The notes beneath the pieces are model-generated. The model worked only from the letters and a program-made list of their open reading frames with translations, ran no database searches and was not told the DNA's origin. 63,415 nt of DNA from Lentisphaeraceae bacterium (lineage in GTDB: Bacteria > Verrucomicrobiota > Kiritimatiellia > RFP12 > DVOR01). The stretch is from assembly GCA_004555175.1 (NCBI GenBank), contig SFJE01000009.1, positions 1 through 63,415 on the forward strand, read 5' to 3'. The first letter of the stretch is position 1, and every line of letters starts with the position of its first letter. Below, piece after piece: positions 23,370 to 32,185 of this stretch. Position numbers and translations under genes: made by a program.

Positions 23370-23675
23370 TGTGAGAAACGCTTACAAGCGCAGCGCGCGT
23401 GTCGCGCGCGTGGGCGATTTTACGCCTGGGCGGCTAAAGCCGCCCGCTACAATAAGCGCGCGCACGCGATGCACGCGCGAAGAGCGCAATAATAAGTCTT
23501 CCGCCTAGGCCCACTGCAGCCCCCTTATCCCGGGCTGCATTAGGGAGAGGCGGCGCGGCATTGGGGGATGGTGCGCAGATGAGAGGATAAGGCAGGTGAT
23601 GGCGGCGGGCGCCCCGGCCGGACGCAACTTCCCCCACGCCAGGCGAAGACCTCCGCTCGGGGCGGAGGGAATTAT
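23370..23675. other. Intergenic region with GC-rich hairpins, no gene seen
   Basis: Part of the 717-bp spacer between two divergent genes. It contains the hairpin gggcggctaaagccgccc (23428-23445), an alternating cgcg-rich stretch and no open frame with coding character. Confidence 0.5.
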
Positions 23676-23757
23676 TAAGACCCCGTCTTAATGCAAACAA
23701 GACGGGGTCTTATTGCAAACAAGACGGGGTCTTATTGCAAACAAGACGGGGTCTTAT
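23676..23757. repeat. Four-unit 22-bp array, locus 2 (one inverted, three direct)
   Basis: Cores start at 23677 (aagaccccgtctt, inverted) and at 23699, 23721 and 23743 (aagacggggtctt), exactly 22 bp apart. Linkers are aatgcaaac, attgcaaac, attgcaaac. Each core is an aagac/gtctt dyad whose three central bases (ccc or ggg) show the orientation. Located upstream of the atp operon promoter and of the divergent secreted-protein gene. Confidence 0.95.
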
Positions 23758-23839
23758 TCGTTTCCCCCCGGGCGAGCGTCAATCGACTGACGGGATGATT
23801 GAGGTTGTCCACCCATAAATCCTAATTAGGAGAAAGCCA

Positions 23840-23944
23840 ATGGACCTAGCGCAAAGTAGGGCGTTGAAGAGACGCAAGCGCGCTCCACGACGATGGCGCG
23901 CGCGTCCGTGCAAAAGCGATTGGGTTAAACACGGCTTGAATTGA
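23840..23944 (+). CDS. Possible very basic 34-residue peptide
   Basis: ATG at 23840 preceded by aggagaaagcca (good Shine-Dalgarno) opens a 34-residue frame, MDLAQSRALKRRKRAPRRWR and so on, with 12 Arg/Lys. It ends 10 bp before the atp promoter -35 element. It may be a real small gene or chance in GC-rich DNA; I recognise no family. Confidence 0.25.
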   Translation: MDLAQSRALKRRKRAPRRWRARPCKSDWVKHGLN

Positions 23945-23954
23945 GCGCGCGGGC

Positions 23955-23983
23955 TTGACCGAAAGCGCGCGAGGGAGTATACT
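23955..23983 (+). promoter_or_regulatory. Promoter of the ATP synthase operon
   Basis: TTGACC (23955-23960), 17 bp, TATACT (23978-23983), 33 bp before the atpB start. Confidence 0.88.
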
Positions 23984-24015
23984 GGGGGCGTTTTTTGAGT
24001 AAGGGCTCCTAGCCG

Positions 24016-24807
24016 ATGGAAGAGAAGCTTGAGGCGTTTCTAGAGTATGTGAACCACCACGTGTTGCATCACTGGGGTTCGTTGGATGCGTTGACGCACC
24101 GGAATTGGCTGTCGGCTCTAGGGCACGATGTGCTGGCAATCTTCCACTTTGATGTGACGATGCTGGCCTTGGTGACGGTGCTGCTGTGCGCGTTGGCCTT
24201 TTGGGGGCGGCGGCATTTGGGGCGGGTACCCTCGGGGATTGGGCTGTTGCTAGAGCGGTATGTGATGTTCATCCGCGACGAGATGGTCTACCCAAACTTC
24301 GGCGGGGCGGCGTATGGGCGGCGGTATGTGCCCTTCTTCTGCTCCATCTTCCTCTTTATTCTGCTGGCAAATCTGCTGGGGCTCATCCCGCTCTTCACGA
24401 CCGCCACGGGCAATGTGAGCGTGACGGCAGGGTTGGCGACCATCTTCCTGGGAATGGCAATCTTTGCAACCTTGCGGCAAGGCGGGGGCCGGGCGCTGGT
24501 GCACGCGCTCTTGCCAGGGGGACTCCCGGGGCCCATGAAGCCGATGATGTTCTTGATGGAGGTGGTCTCGCTCCTGGCGCGCACCTTTGCGCTCACGATG
24601 CGTCTCTTCGCGAACATGCTTGGTGGGCACGTGGTGCTCTATGCGATGATTTCGCTGACGGCAATCTTGGGCGCGGCGGCGCTGCCGTCGCTGGCGGTGG
24701 CGATCTGCATCTACCTCTTTGAAGTCTTTGTGGCCTGTTTGCAGGCGTATGTGTTTACGGTGCTTTCGGCCATCTTTATCGGGATGATGGTTCATCCCCA
24801 ACACTAA
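24016..24807 (+). CDS. atpB: ATP synthase F0 subunit a
   Basis: A 263-residue polytopic membrane subunit forming the proton half-channels. The key segment is TFALTMRLFANMLGGHVV (about residues 193-210), with the essential Arg (MRLFAN) facing the c ring, and the C-terminal helix contains VACLQAYVFTVLSAIFIG. Length is usual. First gene of the operon atpBEFHAGDC; no atpI is present. The Shine-Dalgarno is weak. Confidence 0.96.
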   Translation: MEEKLEAFLEYVNHHVLHHWGSLDALTHRNWLSALGHDVLAIFHFDVTMLALVTVLLCALAFWGRRHLGRVPSGIGLLLERYVMFIRDEMVYPNFGGAAYGRRYVPFFCSIFLFILLANLLGLIPLFTTATGNVSVTAGLATIFLGMAIFATLRQGGGRALVHALLPGGLPGPMKPMMFLMEVVSLLARTFALTMRLFANMLGGHVVLYAMISLTAILGAAALPSLAVAICIYLFEVFVACLQAYVFTVLSAIFIGMMVHPQH

Positions 24808-24827
24808 CGGAAAGTAAGGAGTCTGAC

Positions 24828-25019
24828 ATGGGTCCGATTGGAGCGAGTATTGCGGTGATTGGTGCGGCGGCTGGGATCAGCATTTTGGCCTCGGCGGCAC
24901 TGAATGGCATGGCCCGTCAGCCGGAGGTGGCTGGCAAGCTGCAGACGGCGATGATTATTGCCGGCGCGCTCATCGAGGGTGTGGCCCTCTTCGCCGTGGT
25001 GGTCTGCCTGTTGAAGTAA
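24828..25019 (+). CDS. atpE: ATP synthase F0 subunit c
   Basis: A 63-residue hairpin of two membrane helices with the polar loop ARQPE (29-33) and the ion-binding Glu50 in GALIEGVALF. Shorter than the usual 70-90 residues because both ends are trimmed. The Na+-binding pattern (Gln in helix 1, Glu-Ser in helix 2) is not seen, so a proton-coupled ring is more likely. Good Shine-Dalgarno (taaggag). Confidence 0.95.
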   Translation: MGPIGASIAVIGAAAGISILASAALNGMARQPEVAGKLQTAMIIAGALIEGVALFAVVVCLLK

Positions 25020-25031
25020 AGGGCGCAGCCC

Positions 25032-25631
25032 ATGGATAACGCAGAGGCGATGGCCGGTGCCCCCGAGCCCGTGCTCGTCACCGAGGCACCTGTCCGCGAA
25101 GGGCAGGCGACGGTCGAGGAGCCGGTGACTCCGGGCGATGTCTCCTTGCGCGGCTTCGATGGGCAGATGGTGCTGTTGACCTGGGTGGCCTTTGCCGTGG
25201 CGGCCGTGGTGCTGACCAAGGTGCTCTGGAAGCCGCTGCTGGCCTTTCTCGAGACGCGCGAGGCGGAGATCAAGGCCTCGCTCGAGGATGCCGAGAAGGC
25301 GCGTGTGGCCGCGGCCCATGCCGATGCCAAGGCTGCCGAGACCATTGCCCAGGCCGAGCGCAAGGCGCGCGCGAGCGCCGATGCGCAGGCGCAGGCTGCC
25401 CGAGCGCATGTGGCCGAGCTGGAAAATGCCGCGCGCGAGGCGATTGCCGAACGGCGGAAGGTGGCCGAGGCGACCTTGGCTGCCGAGCGCGAGGCGACCT
25501 TGCGCTCGCTCTCCGAGCAGGCCGGCGGCGAAATTGCCAACGCCCTCGAGCGGCTCTTGCCGGGGATGTTGACCGAGGCGCAGCGCCAGGCCTATCAGGA
25601 CCAAATCGCCGCGCAGGTGCAGTTGCGCTAG
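25032..25631 (+). CDS. atpF: ATP synthase F0 subunit b
   Basis: A 199-residue peripheral-stalk subunit. A nonstandard acidic N-terminal segment of about 40 residues precedes the membrane helix (MVLLTWVAFAVAAVVLTKVL, about residues 45-64). A long charged, Ala-rich helix that should form a coiled coil follows to the C terminus. Located 12 nt after atpE. Confidence 0.92.
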   Translation: MDNAEAMAGAPEPVLVTEAPVREGQATVEEPVTPGDVSLRGFDGQMVLLTWVAFAVAAVVLTKVLWKPLLAFLETREAEIKASLEDAEKARVAAAHADAKAAETIAQAERKARASADAQAQAARAHVAELENAAREAIAERRKVAEATLAAEREATLRSLSEQAGGEIANALERLLPGMLTEAQRQAYQDQIAAQVQLR

Positions 25632-25641
25632 GACACGAGCG

Positions 25642-26184
25642 ATGTACAACGAAGAGGAAGCCGCTCGCCCCTACGCCCGTGCGCTCGTCCAGGCCGCACA
25701 AAACCTGGGCTGTATGGCCCGTGTGCGCGAGGATATGGAAGCGTTGAGCGCGCAGTGGGTGGGCAGCGAGGTCTTTCGCGATTGGGCCAAGCGCTTTCAC
25801 AGTATGCCGCGCGCGAAGCATCGCGAAGTGGTGGCTGCGCTGTGGGGGCAAAGCGTCTGCCCGCCAGTACGCGTGCTGCTCGAGGCGCTCTCCGAACACG
25901 GGCTGATGGCCGTGGTGCCGCAGGTGGTGCGCTGCTTCCGGCGCCTGGCTGATGTGGCCGAAGGGCGGCGCGATGTGGTGCTAAGCTTTGCCGCCGAGCC
26001 CTCCGCACAAACCCTCTCCACCCTCACCGCCAAGGCCAAAGCCGCCTATGGCGAGCAGACGCGCATCACCGTGGAGGTCCGCCCGGAATTGGGCGCCGGC
26101 GTGATGATTCGCGCCGGGCATACGCAGTTTGATGGAACGCTCTCCGGCCGCCTGCGCCGGCTCTCCCGCGCCTTCGGGCGCTAA
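25642..26184 (+). CDS. atpH: ATP synthase F1 subunit delta
   Basis: A 180-residue delta subunit linking the b stalk to the alpha-beta hexamer. The N-terminal ARPYARALVQAAQNLG matches the family, and the C-terminal part shows VEVRPELGAGVMIRAG followed by FDGTLSGRLRRLSRAF, the usual delta ending. Length normal. Confidence 0.92.
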   Translation: MYNEEEAARPYARALVQAAQNLGCMARVREDMEALSAQWVGSEVFRDWAKRFHSMPRAKHREVVAALWGQSVCPPVRVLLEALSEHGLMAVVPQVVRCFRRLADVAEGRRDVVLSFAAEPSAQTLSTLTAKAKAAYGEQTRITVEVRPELGAGVMIRAGHTQFDGTLSGRLRRLSRAFGR

Positions 26185-26196
26185 TGCAAGGACGTT

Positions 26197-27726
26197 ATGA
26201 AAACGCAGTTGAAACCCGATGAACTCTCCGCGCTGTTGCGCGAACGGATGGCCGCGGAAGATCAGGCGATCGACATCACCGAGTTCGGGACCGTGCTCAG
26301 CGTGGGCGATGGGATCGCGCGCGTCGATGGGCTGACGAATGTGATGTACAACGAGCTCGTGGAGACCGAGAGTGGCGTGGCCGGGCTGGCCCTCAACCTG
26401 GAAGAGGACGTGGTAGGCGTGGCCGTGCTCGATAGCGATGTGAATGTGCGCGAGGGCGATCGCTTCCACCGCACCGGGCGCGTGGTCTCCGTGCCCGCAG
26501 GTCCGGGACTCACCGGGCGCGTGGTCGATGCCCTCGGCCGGCCGCTTGATGGCAAGGGCCCGATTGCTGCCGAAGCGCAGATGCCGGTCGAGGCCCCCGC
26601 CGCCTCCATCATCGAGCGCAAGAATGTCAATACGCCGATGCAGACGGGCTTGGTGGCCATCGATGCGCTCACCCCCATTGGCCGCGGCCAGCGCGAGTTG
26701 ATTATTGGCGATCGTAAGACCGGGAAAACCACCATCGCCGTCGATGCCATCCTCAATCAGAAGGGGAGCGGCGTGCACTGCTTCTATGTGGCCGTGGGGC
26801 AGAAGCTCTCCACCGTCGCCGCCCTGCATAAGCAGCTGGAAGATGCTGGCGCAATGGCTTATACCACCATCGTCCTGGCCGGCGCCTCCGACCCCGCCCC
26901 TTTGCAATACCTAGCCCCTTACGCTGGCTGCGCGATGGCCGAGTTCTGGATGAACCGCGGCGAGCACGCCCTGGTGATCTATGACGACCTCACCAAGCAC
27001 GCCCAGGCCTACCGCCAGATGTCGCTGCTCTTGCGCCGTCCGCCGGGCCGTGAAGCCTTCCCCGGCGATGTCTTCTACCTTCACAGCCGCCTTCTGGAGC
27101 GCGCGGCCCAGCTCTCCGATGCGAAGGGCGGCGGGTCGCTCACGGCCCTGCCCATCGTCGAGACGCAGGCCAACGACATCTCTGCCTACATCCCCACCAA
27201 CGTCATCTCCATCACCGACGGGCAGATCTTCCTTGAAGCCGGACTCTTCCACGAAGGTCAGCGCCCGGCCATCAACCCGGGTATCTCCGTCTCGCGCGTC
27301 GGCGGCGATGCGCAGCTCAAGGCGATGAAGAAGGTGGCCGGCCCCCTGCGCGTGCTCCTGGCCCAATACCGTGAACTCGAGGCCTTTACCTCCTTCGCCT
27401 CCGACCTCGATGCTGGAACGCTCGAGCAGCTGGCCACCGGCCGCGCGCTGATGCACTCCATCCGCCAGATGCCCGGCTCGCCGATGCCCGTGGCCAATCA
27501 GGTAGCCGTCCTCTACGCCGGCACCAACAAGTGGCTCGTCAACATCGCCATCCACCGCATCCCCGAGGCCATCAAGGCCCTCAACCTCGCCATCGAGAAC
27601 TCCGCCGCCGGCCAGGCCTACACCTCGCGCTTCGCCAAGAGCCCGGTCCTCGATGATGAGCTCAAGGCGATGCTTGAAGGGCTGATGCACGACGCCCTCT
27701 CGCCCTTCCAGAAGGTGCGCAAGTAG
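26197..27726 (+). CDS. atpA: ATP synthase F1 subunit alpha
   Basis: A 509-residue non-catalytic nucleotide-binding subunit. The P loop GDRKTGKTT lies near residues 170-178, with the alpha signature PAINPGISVSRVG near residue 355-367 and the arginine finger in it. N-terminal beta barrel and C-terminal helical domain are complete. Normal length; 12-nt gap after atpH. Confidence 0.97.
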   Translation: MKTQLKPDELSALLRERMAAEDQAIDITEFGTVLSVGDGIARVDGLTNVMYNELVETESGVAGLALNLEEDVVGVAVLDSDVNVREGDRFHRTGRVVSVPAGPGLTGRVVDALGRPLDGKGPIAAEAQMPVEAPAASIIERKNVNTPMQTGLVAIDALTPIGRGQRELIIGDRKTGKTTIAVDAILNQKGSGVHCFYVAVGQKLSTVAALHKQLEDAGAMAYTTIVLAGASDPAPLQYLAPYAGCAMAEFWMNRGEHALVIYDDLTKHAQAYRQMSLLLRRPPGREAFPGDVFYLHSRLLERAAQLSDAKGGGSLTALPIVETQANDISAYIPTNVISITDGQIFLEAGLFHEGQRPAINPGISVSRVGGDAQLKAMKKVAGPLRVLLAQYRELEAFTSFASDLDAGTLEQLATGRALMHSIRQMPGSPMPVANQVAVLYAGTNKWLVNIAIHRIPEAIKALNLAIENSAAGQAYTSRFAKSPVLDDELKAMLEGLMHDALSPFQKVRK

Positions 27727-27743
27727 TCGCCGGAGCCGTCGCC

Positions 27744-28622
27744 ATGCCCAGTTTGCGCGAGTTCAACGAACGCCTGGCTTCAATGGCCGGGATGCGCCGA
27801 GTCACCGGCACGATGAAGTTGGTGGCTGCCTCGCACCTCCATCGTGTGCAGAGCGAACTCTCCAAGCCCGAAGGCTTTGCGCGCTCGCTCGCGGCCCTGG
27901 AGGGGCTCATTCTCCAGCCGCGCTTCGCCCAGCATCGGCTCCGGTTGCCGCCGCCCGAACAGGGGAGCCGGATTTTGCTGGTGGTGATGAGCTCGGATCG
28001 TGGGCTCTGTGGCGGCTTCAATGGCGCTATCGTCCGCGCCGTCAAGGCCTTTCACGAGGCGCAGGCCGCGCGCAACCCCAAGTGCATCGACCACCTTTAT
28101 GTGGGCCAGAAGGCCTACCAGACGCTCAAGGAGCACTTCCCGGCCCTCGGCGGCGCGCCGTTGCCCGCCTCCACCCATCCGGCCGTCAAGGATTCCGACC
28201 GCGTGGCCAAGCGCATCATGCGCCTTTTTCACTGGCGCTTCTACGACGAAATCTGGCTCATCTCCAACCACTTCGTCAACTCGATGACCAACGATTGCCG
28301 CACCGAGCGCCTCTTACCCGATGCCCGGCCGCCCGCGCCAAAGGTCCACGCCCGCCCGATGTCCTTGCCGCGCATCATCGAGCCCAACGACGAGCGGCTC
28401 CTTGAAGCCATCACCTATCAGTGGATCCAGCTCTCGCTCTACTACGCAATGCTCCACTCCGCCACCGGCGAGCTCGCCGCCCGCGTCCTGGCAATGGACA
28501 ACTCTACGATGAATCTCAACGCGATGGAGAAGGACCTGCGCACCCGCCGCAACCGCGCCCGCCAGGCCGCCATCACCAATGAACTGACCGAAATCGTCTC
28601 CGGTGCCGAGGCCCTCAATTAG
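27744..28622 (+). CDS. atpG: ATP synthase F1 subunit gamma
   Basis: A 292-residue central-stalk subunit. N-terminal helix with RVTGTMKLVAASHLHR, the conserved SSDRGLCGGFNGAIVR near residue 84-98, and the C-terminal helix (TGELAARVLAMDNSTMNLNA then RRNRARQAAITNELTEIVSG). Complete. Confidence 0.95.
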   Translation: MPSLREFNERLASMAGMRRVTGTMKLVAASHLHRVQSELSKPEGFARSLAALEGLILQPRFAQHRLRLPPPEQGSRILLVVMSSDRGLCGGFNGAIVRAVKAFHEAQAARNPKCIDHLYVGQKAYQTLKEHFPALGGAPLPASTHPAVKDSDRVAKRIMRLFHWRFYDEIWLISNHFVNSMTNDCRTERLLPDARPPAPKVHARPMSLPRIIEPNDERLLEAITYQWIQLSLYYAMLHSATGELAARVLAMDNSTMNLNAMEKDLRTRRNRARQAAITNELTEIVSGAEALN

Positions 28623-28654
28623 GCCCGCGGCCCCTCCCTGCGAAGGATAGCACC

Positions 28655-30115
28655 ATGTCACAGACCTCTTCTTCCCAAGCCAAGGCCCCTGCTCAGCCCC
28701 AGGGCGAGAATATCGGCCACGTCATCCAGGTCCTCGGCGCAGTGGTCGACATCGAGTTCGGCGGCGGCATCCGCCCGCGTCTACAGACCGCCCTGCGTGC
28801 CACCAACCCCCTCCTTGATGACCGCCCCTTCAACCTCGTCCTGGAAGTGGCCCAGCACCTCGGCGACTGCCGCGTTCGCGCTATCGCCATGGGGTCGACC
28901 ATCGGCCTGGTGCGCGGCGCAGAGGTGCGCGACCTTGGTCGGCCGATGTCTATGCCCGTGGGCAAGGGCACCCTCGGCCGCGTGATGAACCTCTTGGGCG
29001 AAGGCATTGACGGCCAGGGCGAAATCCAGTGCGATCAGCGCGATCCCATCCACCGCGAGCCGCCGGCCTTTATCGACCAAAACCCCGAGGCCGAGATCCT
29101 CGTCACCGGCATCAAGGTCATCGACCTGCTCACCCCCTATCGCCGCGGCGGCAAGATTGGCCTCTTCGGTGGCGCAGGCGTTGGTAAGACCGTCTTGATT
29201 CAGGAACTCATCCACAACATCGCGATGGGCCACGGCGGCTACTCCGTCTTTGCCGGCGTGGGCGAACGTACCCGCGAAGGCACCAGCCTCTACCAAGAAA
29301 TGGCCGATGCCGGCGTGCTCGACAAGACCGCGATGGTCTTTGGCCAGATGAACGAGCCGCCGGGCGCCCGCTCGCGCGTCGCCCTCTCCGCCCTTACCGT
29401 GGCCGAGCACTTCCGCGACCAGATGAACCAGGACGTCCTCCTCTTCATCGACAACATCTTCCGCTTCACCCAGGCCGGCTCCGAAGTTTCCGCCCTCCTC
29501 GGGCGCATCCCCTCCGCCGCCGGCTACCAGCCCTCCCTCGCCACCGAAATGGGCGAACTTCAGGAGCGCATCACCTCCACCAAGAGCGGCTCGATCACCT
29601 CCGTCCAGGCCGTCTATGTCCCGGCCGACGACTACACCGATCCTGCCCCCGCCACCACCTTCGCCCACCTCGATGCCACCACCGAACTCTCGCGTGCCAT
29701 CGTTGAAAAGGGCATCTACCCCGCCGTCGACCCCCTCACCTCCACCTCCTCCATGCTCACCCCCGAAGTCGTCGGCGAAGAGCACATGCGCGTGGCCAAC
29801 GGCGTCCAACAGCTCCTCCAGCGCGCCAAGGAACTCAAAGACATCATCGCCATCCTCGGGATGGACGAACTCTCCGAGAGCGACAAGATGACCGTTGCCC
29901 GCGCCCGCAAGGTCGAGCGTCTCCTCTCCCAGCCCTTCCACGTGGCCGAGAAGTTCTCCGGCATCCCCGGTCAGTTCGTCAAACTCGAAGACACCATCCG
30001 CTCCTTCGCTGAAGTCCTCGATGGCAAGTGCGATGACCTCCCCGAAGCTGCCTTCTACATGGCCGGCTCCATCGACGACGTCCGCGAGAAAGCCCGCACC
30101 GCCGCCCGCGCCTAA
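28655..30115 (+). CDS. atpD: ATP synthase F1 subunit beta
   Basis: The 486-residue catalytic subunit. P loop GGAGVGKT near residues 169-176, catalytic Glu in GVGERTREG, and Walker B LLFIDNIFRFTQ. An N-terminal Gln/Ser/Ala-rich stretch of about 20 residues precedes the usual start (GHVIQVLGAVVDIEF). Complete. Confidence 0.97.
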   Translation: MSQTSSSQAKAPAQPQGENIGHVIQVLGAVVDIEFGGGIRPRLQTALRATNPLLDDRPFNLVLEVAQHLGDCRVRAIAMGSTIGLVRGAEVRDLGRPMSMPVGKGTLGRVMNLLGEGIDGQGEIQCDQRDPIHREPPAFIDQNPEAEILVTGIKVIDLLTPYRRGGKIGLFGGAGVGKTVLIQELIHNIAMGHGGYSVFAGVGERTREGTSLYQEMADAGVLDKTAMVFGQMNEPPGARSRVALSALTVAEHFRDQMNQDVLLFIDNIFRFTQAGSEVSALLGRIPSAAGYQPSLATEMGELQERITSTKSGSITSVQAVYVPADDYTDPAPATTFAHLDATTELSRAIVEKGIYPAVDPLTSTSSMLTPEVVGEEHMRVANGVQQLLQRAKELKDIIAILGMDELSESDKMTVARARKVERLLSQPFHVAEKFSGIPGQFVKLEDTIRSFAEVLDGKCDDLPEAAFYMAGSIDDVREKARTAARA

Positions 30116-30137
30116 CCCTCCCCTCGCCTCGCGCGCT

Positions 30138-30410
30138 ATGGAAACACCCTTCTACTTCAGAATCGAGACCCCCTCGGGCACCTTCGTCGAGGGCGACGAC
30201 ATCACCCTTGTCGAAGTGACCACCGAAATCGGTCGCCTTGGCGTAATGGCCAACCACGAGCCGATGGTCGCCGCCTGCCCGCCCGGGCTGATGCGCATCC
30301 GCCAAGGCGGCGAATGGATCACCTTCCGCATCTCCCGCGCGCTCCTCGTCGTCGAACCCAGCGGCGTCAAACTCCTCACCCCCCTCGCGCGCCTCGCCCT
30401 CGGTCGATAG
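30138..30410 (+). CDS. atpC: ATP synthase F1 subunit epsilon, short form
   Basis: A 90-residue epsilon subunit: the N-terminal beta-sandwich is present (FRIETPSGTFVEGDDITLV, GRLGVMANHEPMVAACPPGL), but the C-terminal two-helix domain found in epsilon subunits of about 130-140 residues is missing; the protein stops at LTPLARLALGR. That domain is the one that inhibits ATP hydrolysis. Start chosen at 30138 (ATG, METPFYF); an upstream open frame continues into atpD but is only frame overlap. Last gene of the operon. Confidence 0.9.
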   Translation: METPFYFRIETPSGTFVEGDDITLVEVTTEIGRLGVMANHEPMVAACPPGLMRIRQGGEWITFRISRALLVVEPSGVKLLTPLARLALGR

Positions 30411-30504
30411 GTGCGCAGCGCGCGCCAGGAGGTCCTCGCGAGGGGGGCAAAGTCGCCGGCATCCCCCTTTGCGCAAGAAAAATTGCAAATAACGAAAAAA
30501 GTGC

Positions 30505-30533
30505 TTGCATTCTGTTTTATGGCTTGCTATTAT
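30505..30533 (+). promoter_or_regulatory. Promoter of the tRNA-Arg/tRNA-fMet operon
   Basis: TTGCAT (30505-30510), 17 bp, TATTAT (30528-30533), preceded by gaaaaaagtgc. Nearly the same as the tRNA-Leu promoter at 360-389. Confidence 0.85.
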
Positions 30534-30547
30534 ATGCCCCGTTTTCA

Positions 30548-30624
30548 GCGCCTTTAGCTCAATTGGATAGAGCATCTGACTACGGATCAGAAGGTTGGAG
30601 GTTCAAATCCTCCAAGGCGCGCCA
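30548..30624 (+). tRNA. tRNA-Arg (anticodon ACG)
   Basis: A 77-nt cloverleaf with CCA encoded: acceptor gcgcctt/aaggcgc, anticodon stem tctga/tcaga around ctacgga (anticodon ACG, A34 presumably edited to inosine to read CGU/CGC/CGA), T arm ggttcaaatcc. Confidence 0.95.
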
Positions 30625-30634
30625 TTCCGAGTAT

Positions 30635-30711
<77 letters not shown>

Positions 30712-30716
30712 ATTTA

Positions 30717-30745
30717 CCCACCGAAGATTTCTTCGGTGGGTTTTT
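30717..30745 (+). terminator. Rho-independent terminator of the tRNA operon
   Basis: A 10-bp perfect stem cccaccgaag/cttcggtggg (717-726, 731-740 of this kilobase) with loop attt, then TTTTT, 5 nt after the tRNA CCA end. Confidence 0.9.
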
Positions 30746-30802
30746 CATTATCGAAGCGCCGCCAACGCACCGCAACCGTCACGTATGTCTTCTCTATGAA
30801 TG

Positions 30803-30811
30803 TGCTATACT
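30803..30811 (+). promoter_or_regulatory. Extended -10 promoter of thiC-mazG
   Basis: TGTGC-TATACT with TATACT at 30806-30811, 55 bp before the thiC ATG. The leader of about 48 nt is too short for a TPP riboswitch aptamer, and I see no THI box. Confidence 0.6.
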
Positions 30812-30865
30812 AGGCGCGTTGAACGTTTCAAGCAATCTCTTGTACTTAGTAAAGGAAGGGCGTTT

Positions 30866-32182
30866 ATGACGCAGTTGGAAGCGGCGAAGCAGGGAATTGT
30901 GACCGAGGCGATGCGCGCGGTGGCGGCCGAAGAGGGTTGCCCGGTGGAGAAGGTCTTGGCCGAGGTGGCCAGTGGCCGGGCGGTGATTCCGCTGAATCCG
31001 GCACACAAGGGCGTAAAGCCGACAGGCGTGGGGCGGGCCTTTACCACCAAGATCAATGCCAACCTGGGGCGCTCGCCTTCGCGTTCGGGGAAGGGCGATG
31101 AGTTGGAGAAGCTGCAGGTGGCGCTCGACGCCGGGGCGCAGTTCGTGATGGATCTTTCGGTGGGGACTGGGCGCGGAGCCGAGGAAATTCGCCAGGAGTT
31201 GCGGGATATTCGGCAGGGAATGCTCGATGCCTCGAGCGCGCCGTTGGGGACGGTGCCGATTTACGAGACCATTTCGCGGTTGGATGGTGAGATTCCGGTG
31301 ATGGATCCGAATTATCTCCTGCAGGTCATCCGCGAGCAGGCCGAGCAGGGGGTGGACTTTATGACGCTGCACGCGGGGTTGCTGCGCGCGCACTTGCCCT
31401 TGGCGATGAAGCGGAAGATGGGGATCGTCTCGCGCGGCGGGGCGATTATGGCCGAGTGGATGAAGCAGCACGATGCCGAGAACCCCCTCTATACGCACTG
31501 GGACGAGGTGATGGAAATCCTCGCCGAGCACGATGTCACGGTCTCACTGGGCGATGGTCTGCGCCCAGGGTGTCTGGCGGACGCAAGCGATGCGGCGCAG
31601 TTTGCCGAGCTTTCGGTATTGGGCGAGCTGGTGCGGCGGTGCCGCGCGCGGGGCGTGCAGGTAATGGTCGAGGGGCCGGGCCATGTCCCCTTCAACCAGA
31701 TTCAGATGAATATGGAGCGCGAGCAAACTGAGTGCGATGGTGCGCCCTTCTATGTGCTTGGCCCGGTGGTCACGGATATTGCCCCGGGCTACGACCACAT
31801 TGTCTCGGCCATTGGCGCAACGGCAGCGGCCACCTATGGCGCCAGCTTGCTCTGCTATGTCACCCCCGCCGAGCACCTGGGCTTGCCCGATGCCACCGAG
31901 GTCCACCAGGGCTGCATTGCCTACCTGATTGCAGCGCATGCAGGCGACGTGGCGCGCGGGCTGCCCGGTGCGCGCGATCGCGACGACAAGATGGCCGAAG
32001 CGCGCTACAACTTTGATTGGAATGCGCAGTTCGCCGTGGCGCTCGACCCGTGTGCGGCGCGTGAGCGGTGGTTGCGGACGCGTGCGGAAAGCGGCGCGAA
32101 GCACGATGACGACCACTGCTCGATGTGCGGCAAGGCCTTCTGCGCGGTGCGCACCTCGCGCCGGATGCGGGAGGGGCTGTAA
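30866..32182 (+). CDS. thiC: Phosphomethylpyrimidine synthase
   Basis: A 438-residue radical-SAM enzyme that converts aminoimidazole ribotide to the HMP-phosphate moiety of thiamine. Family landmarks: NPAHKGVKPTGVG, INANLGRSP, DLSVGTG, ETISRLDGEIPVMD, MVEGPGHVPFNQI and the C-terminal cluster motif CSMCGKAFC (C-x2-C-x4-C), which binds the 4Fe-4S cluster. Start at ATG 30866 on the basis of the Shine-Dalgarno aaaggaaggg. The short N terminus (lacking the long N-terminal region of E. coli ThiC) is common in anaerobes. Followed 3 nt later by mazG; no other thiamine gene is nearby. Confidence 0.95.
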   Translation: MTQLEAAKQGIVTEAMRAVAAEEGCPVEKVLAEVASGRAVIPLNPAHKGVKPTGVGRAFTTKINANLGRSPSRSGKGDELEKLQVALDAGAQFVMDLSVGTGRGAEEIRQELRDIRQGMLDASSAPLGTVPIYETISRLDGEIPVMDPNYLLQVIREQAEQGVDFMTLHAGLLRAHLPLAMKRKMGIVSRGGAIMAEWMKQHDAENPLYTHWDEVMEILAEHDVTVSLGDGLRPGCLADASDAAQFAELSVLGELVRRCRARGVQVMVEGPGHVPFNQIQMNMEREQTECDGAPFYVLGPVVTDIAPGYDHIVSAIGATAAATYGASLLCYVTPAEHLGLPDATEVHQGCIAYLIAAHAGDVARGLPGARDRDDKMAEARYNFDWNAQFAVALDPCAARERWLRTRAESGAKHDDDHCSMCGKAFCAVRTSRRMREGL

Positions 32183-32185
32183 GCG

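Noticed and set aside
23676..23757. Rho-independent terminator
   Set aside because: Any pair of an inverted and a direct core makes a 13-bp hairpin, but the array lies between divergent genes and has no T run, so termination is not its likely role.
24828..25019. Sodium-translocating c ring
   Set aside because: Helix 1 lacks the Gln and helix 2 has Glu-Gly rather than Glu-Ser/Thr, so the Na+ ligand set is incomplete.
30812..30865. TPP riboswitch upstream of thiC
   Set aside because: The leader is only about 48 nt and no THI-box sequence (ctgaga) is seen there.
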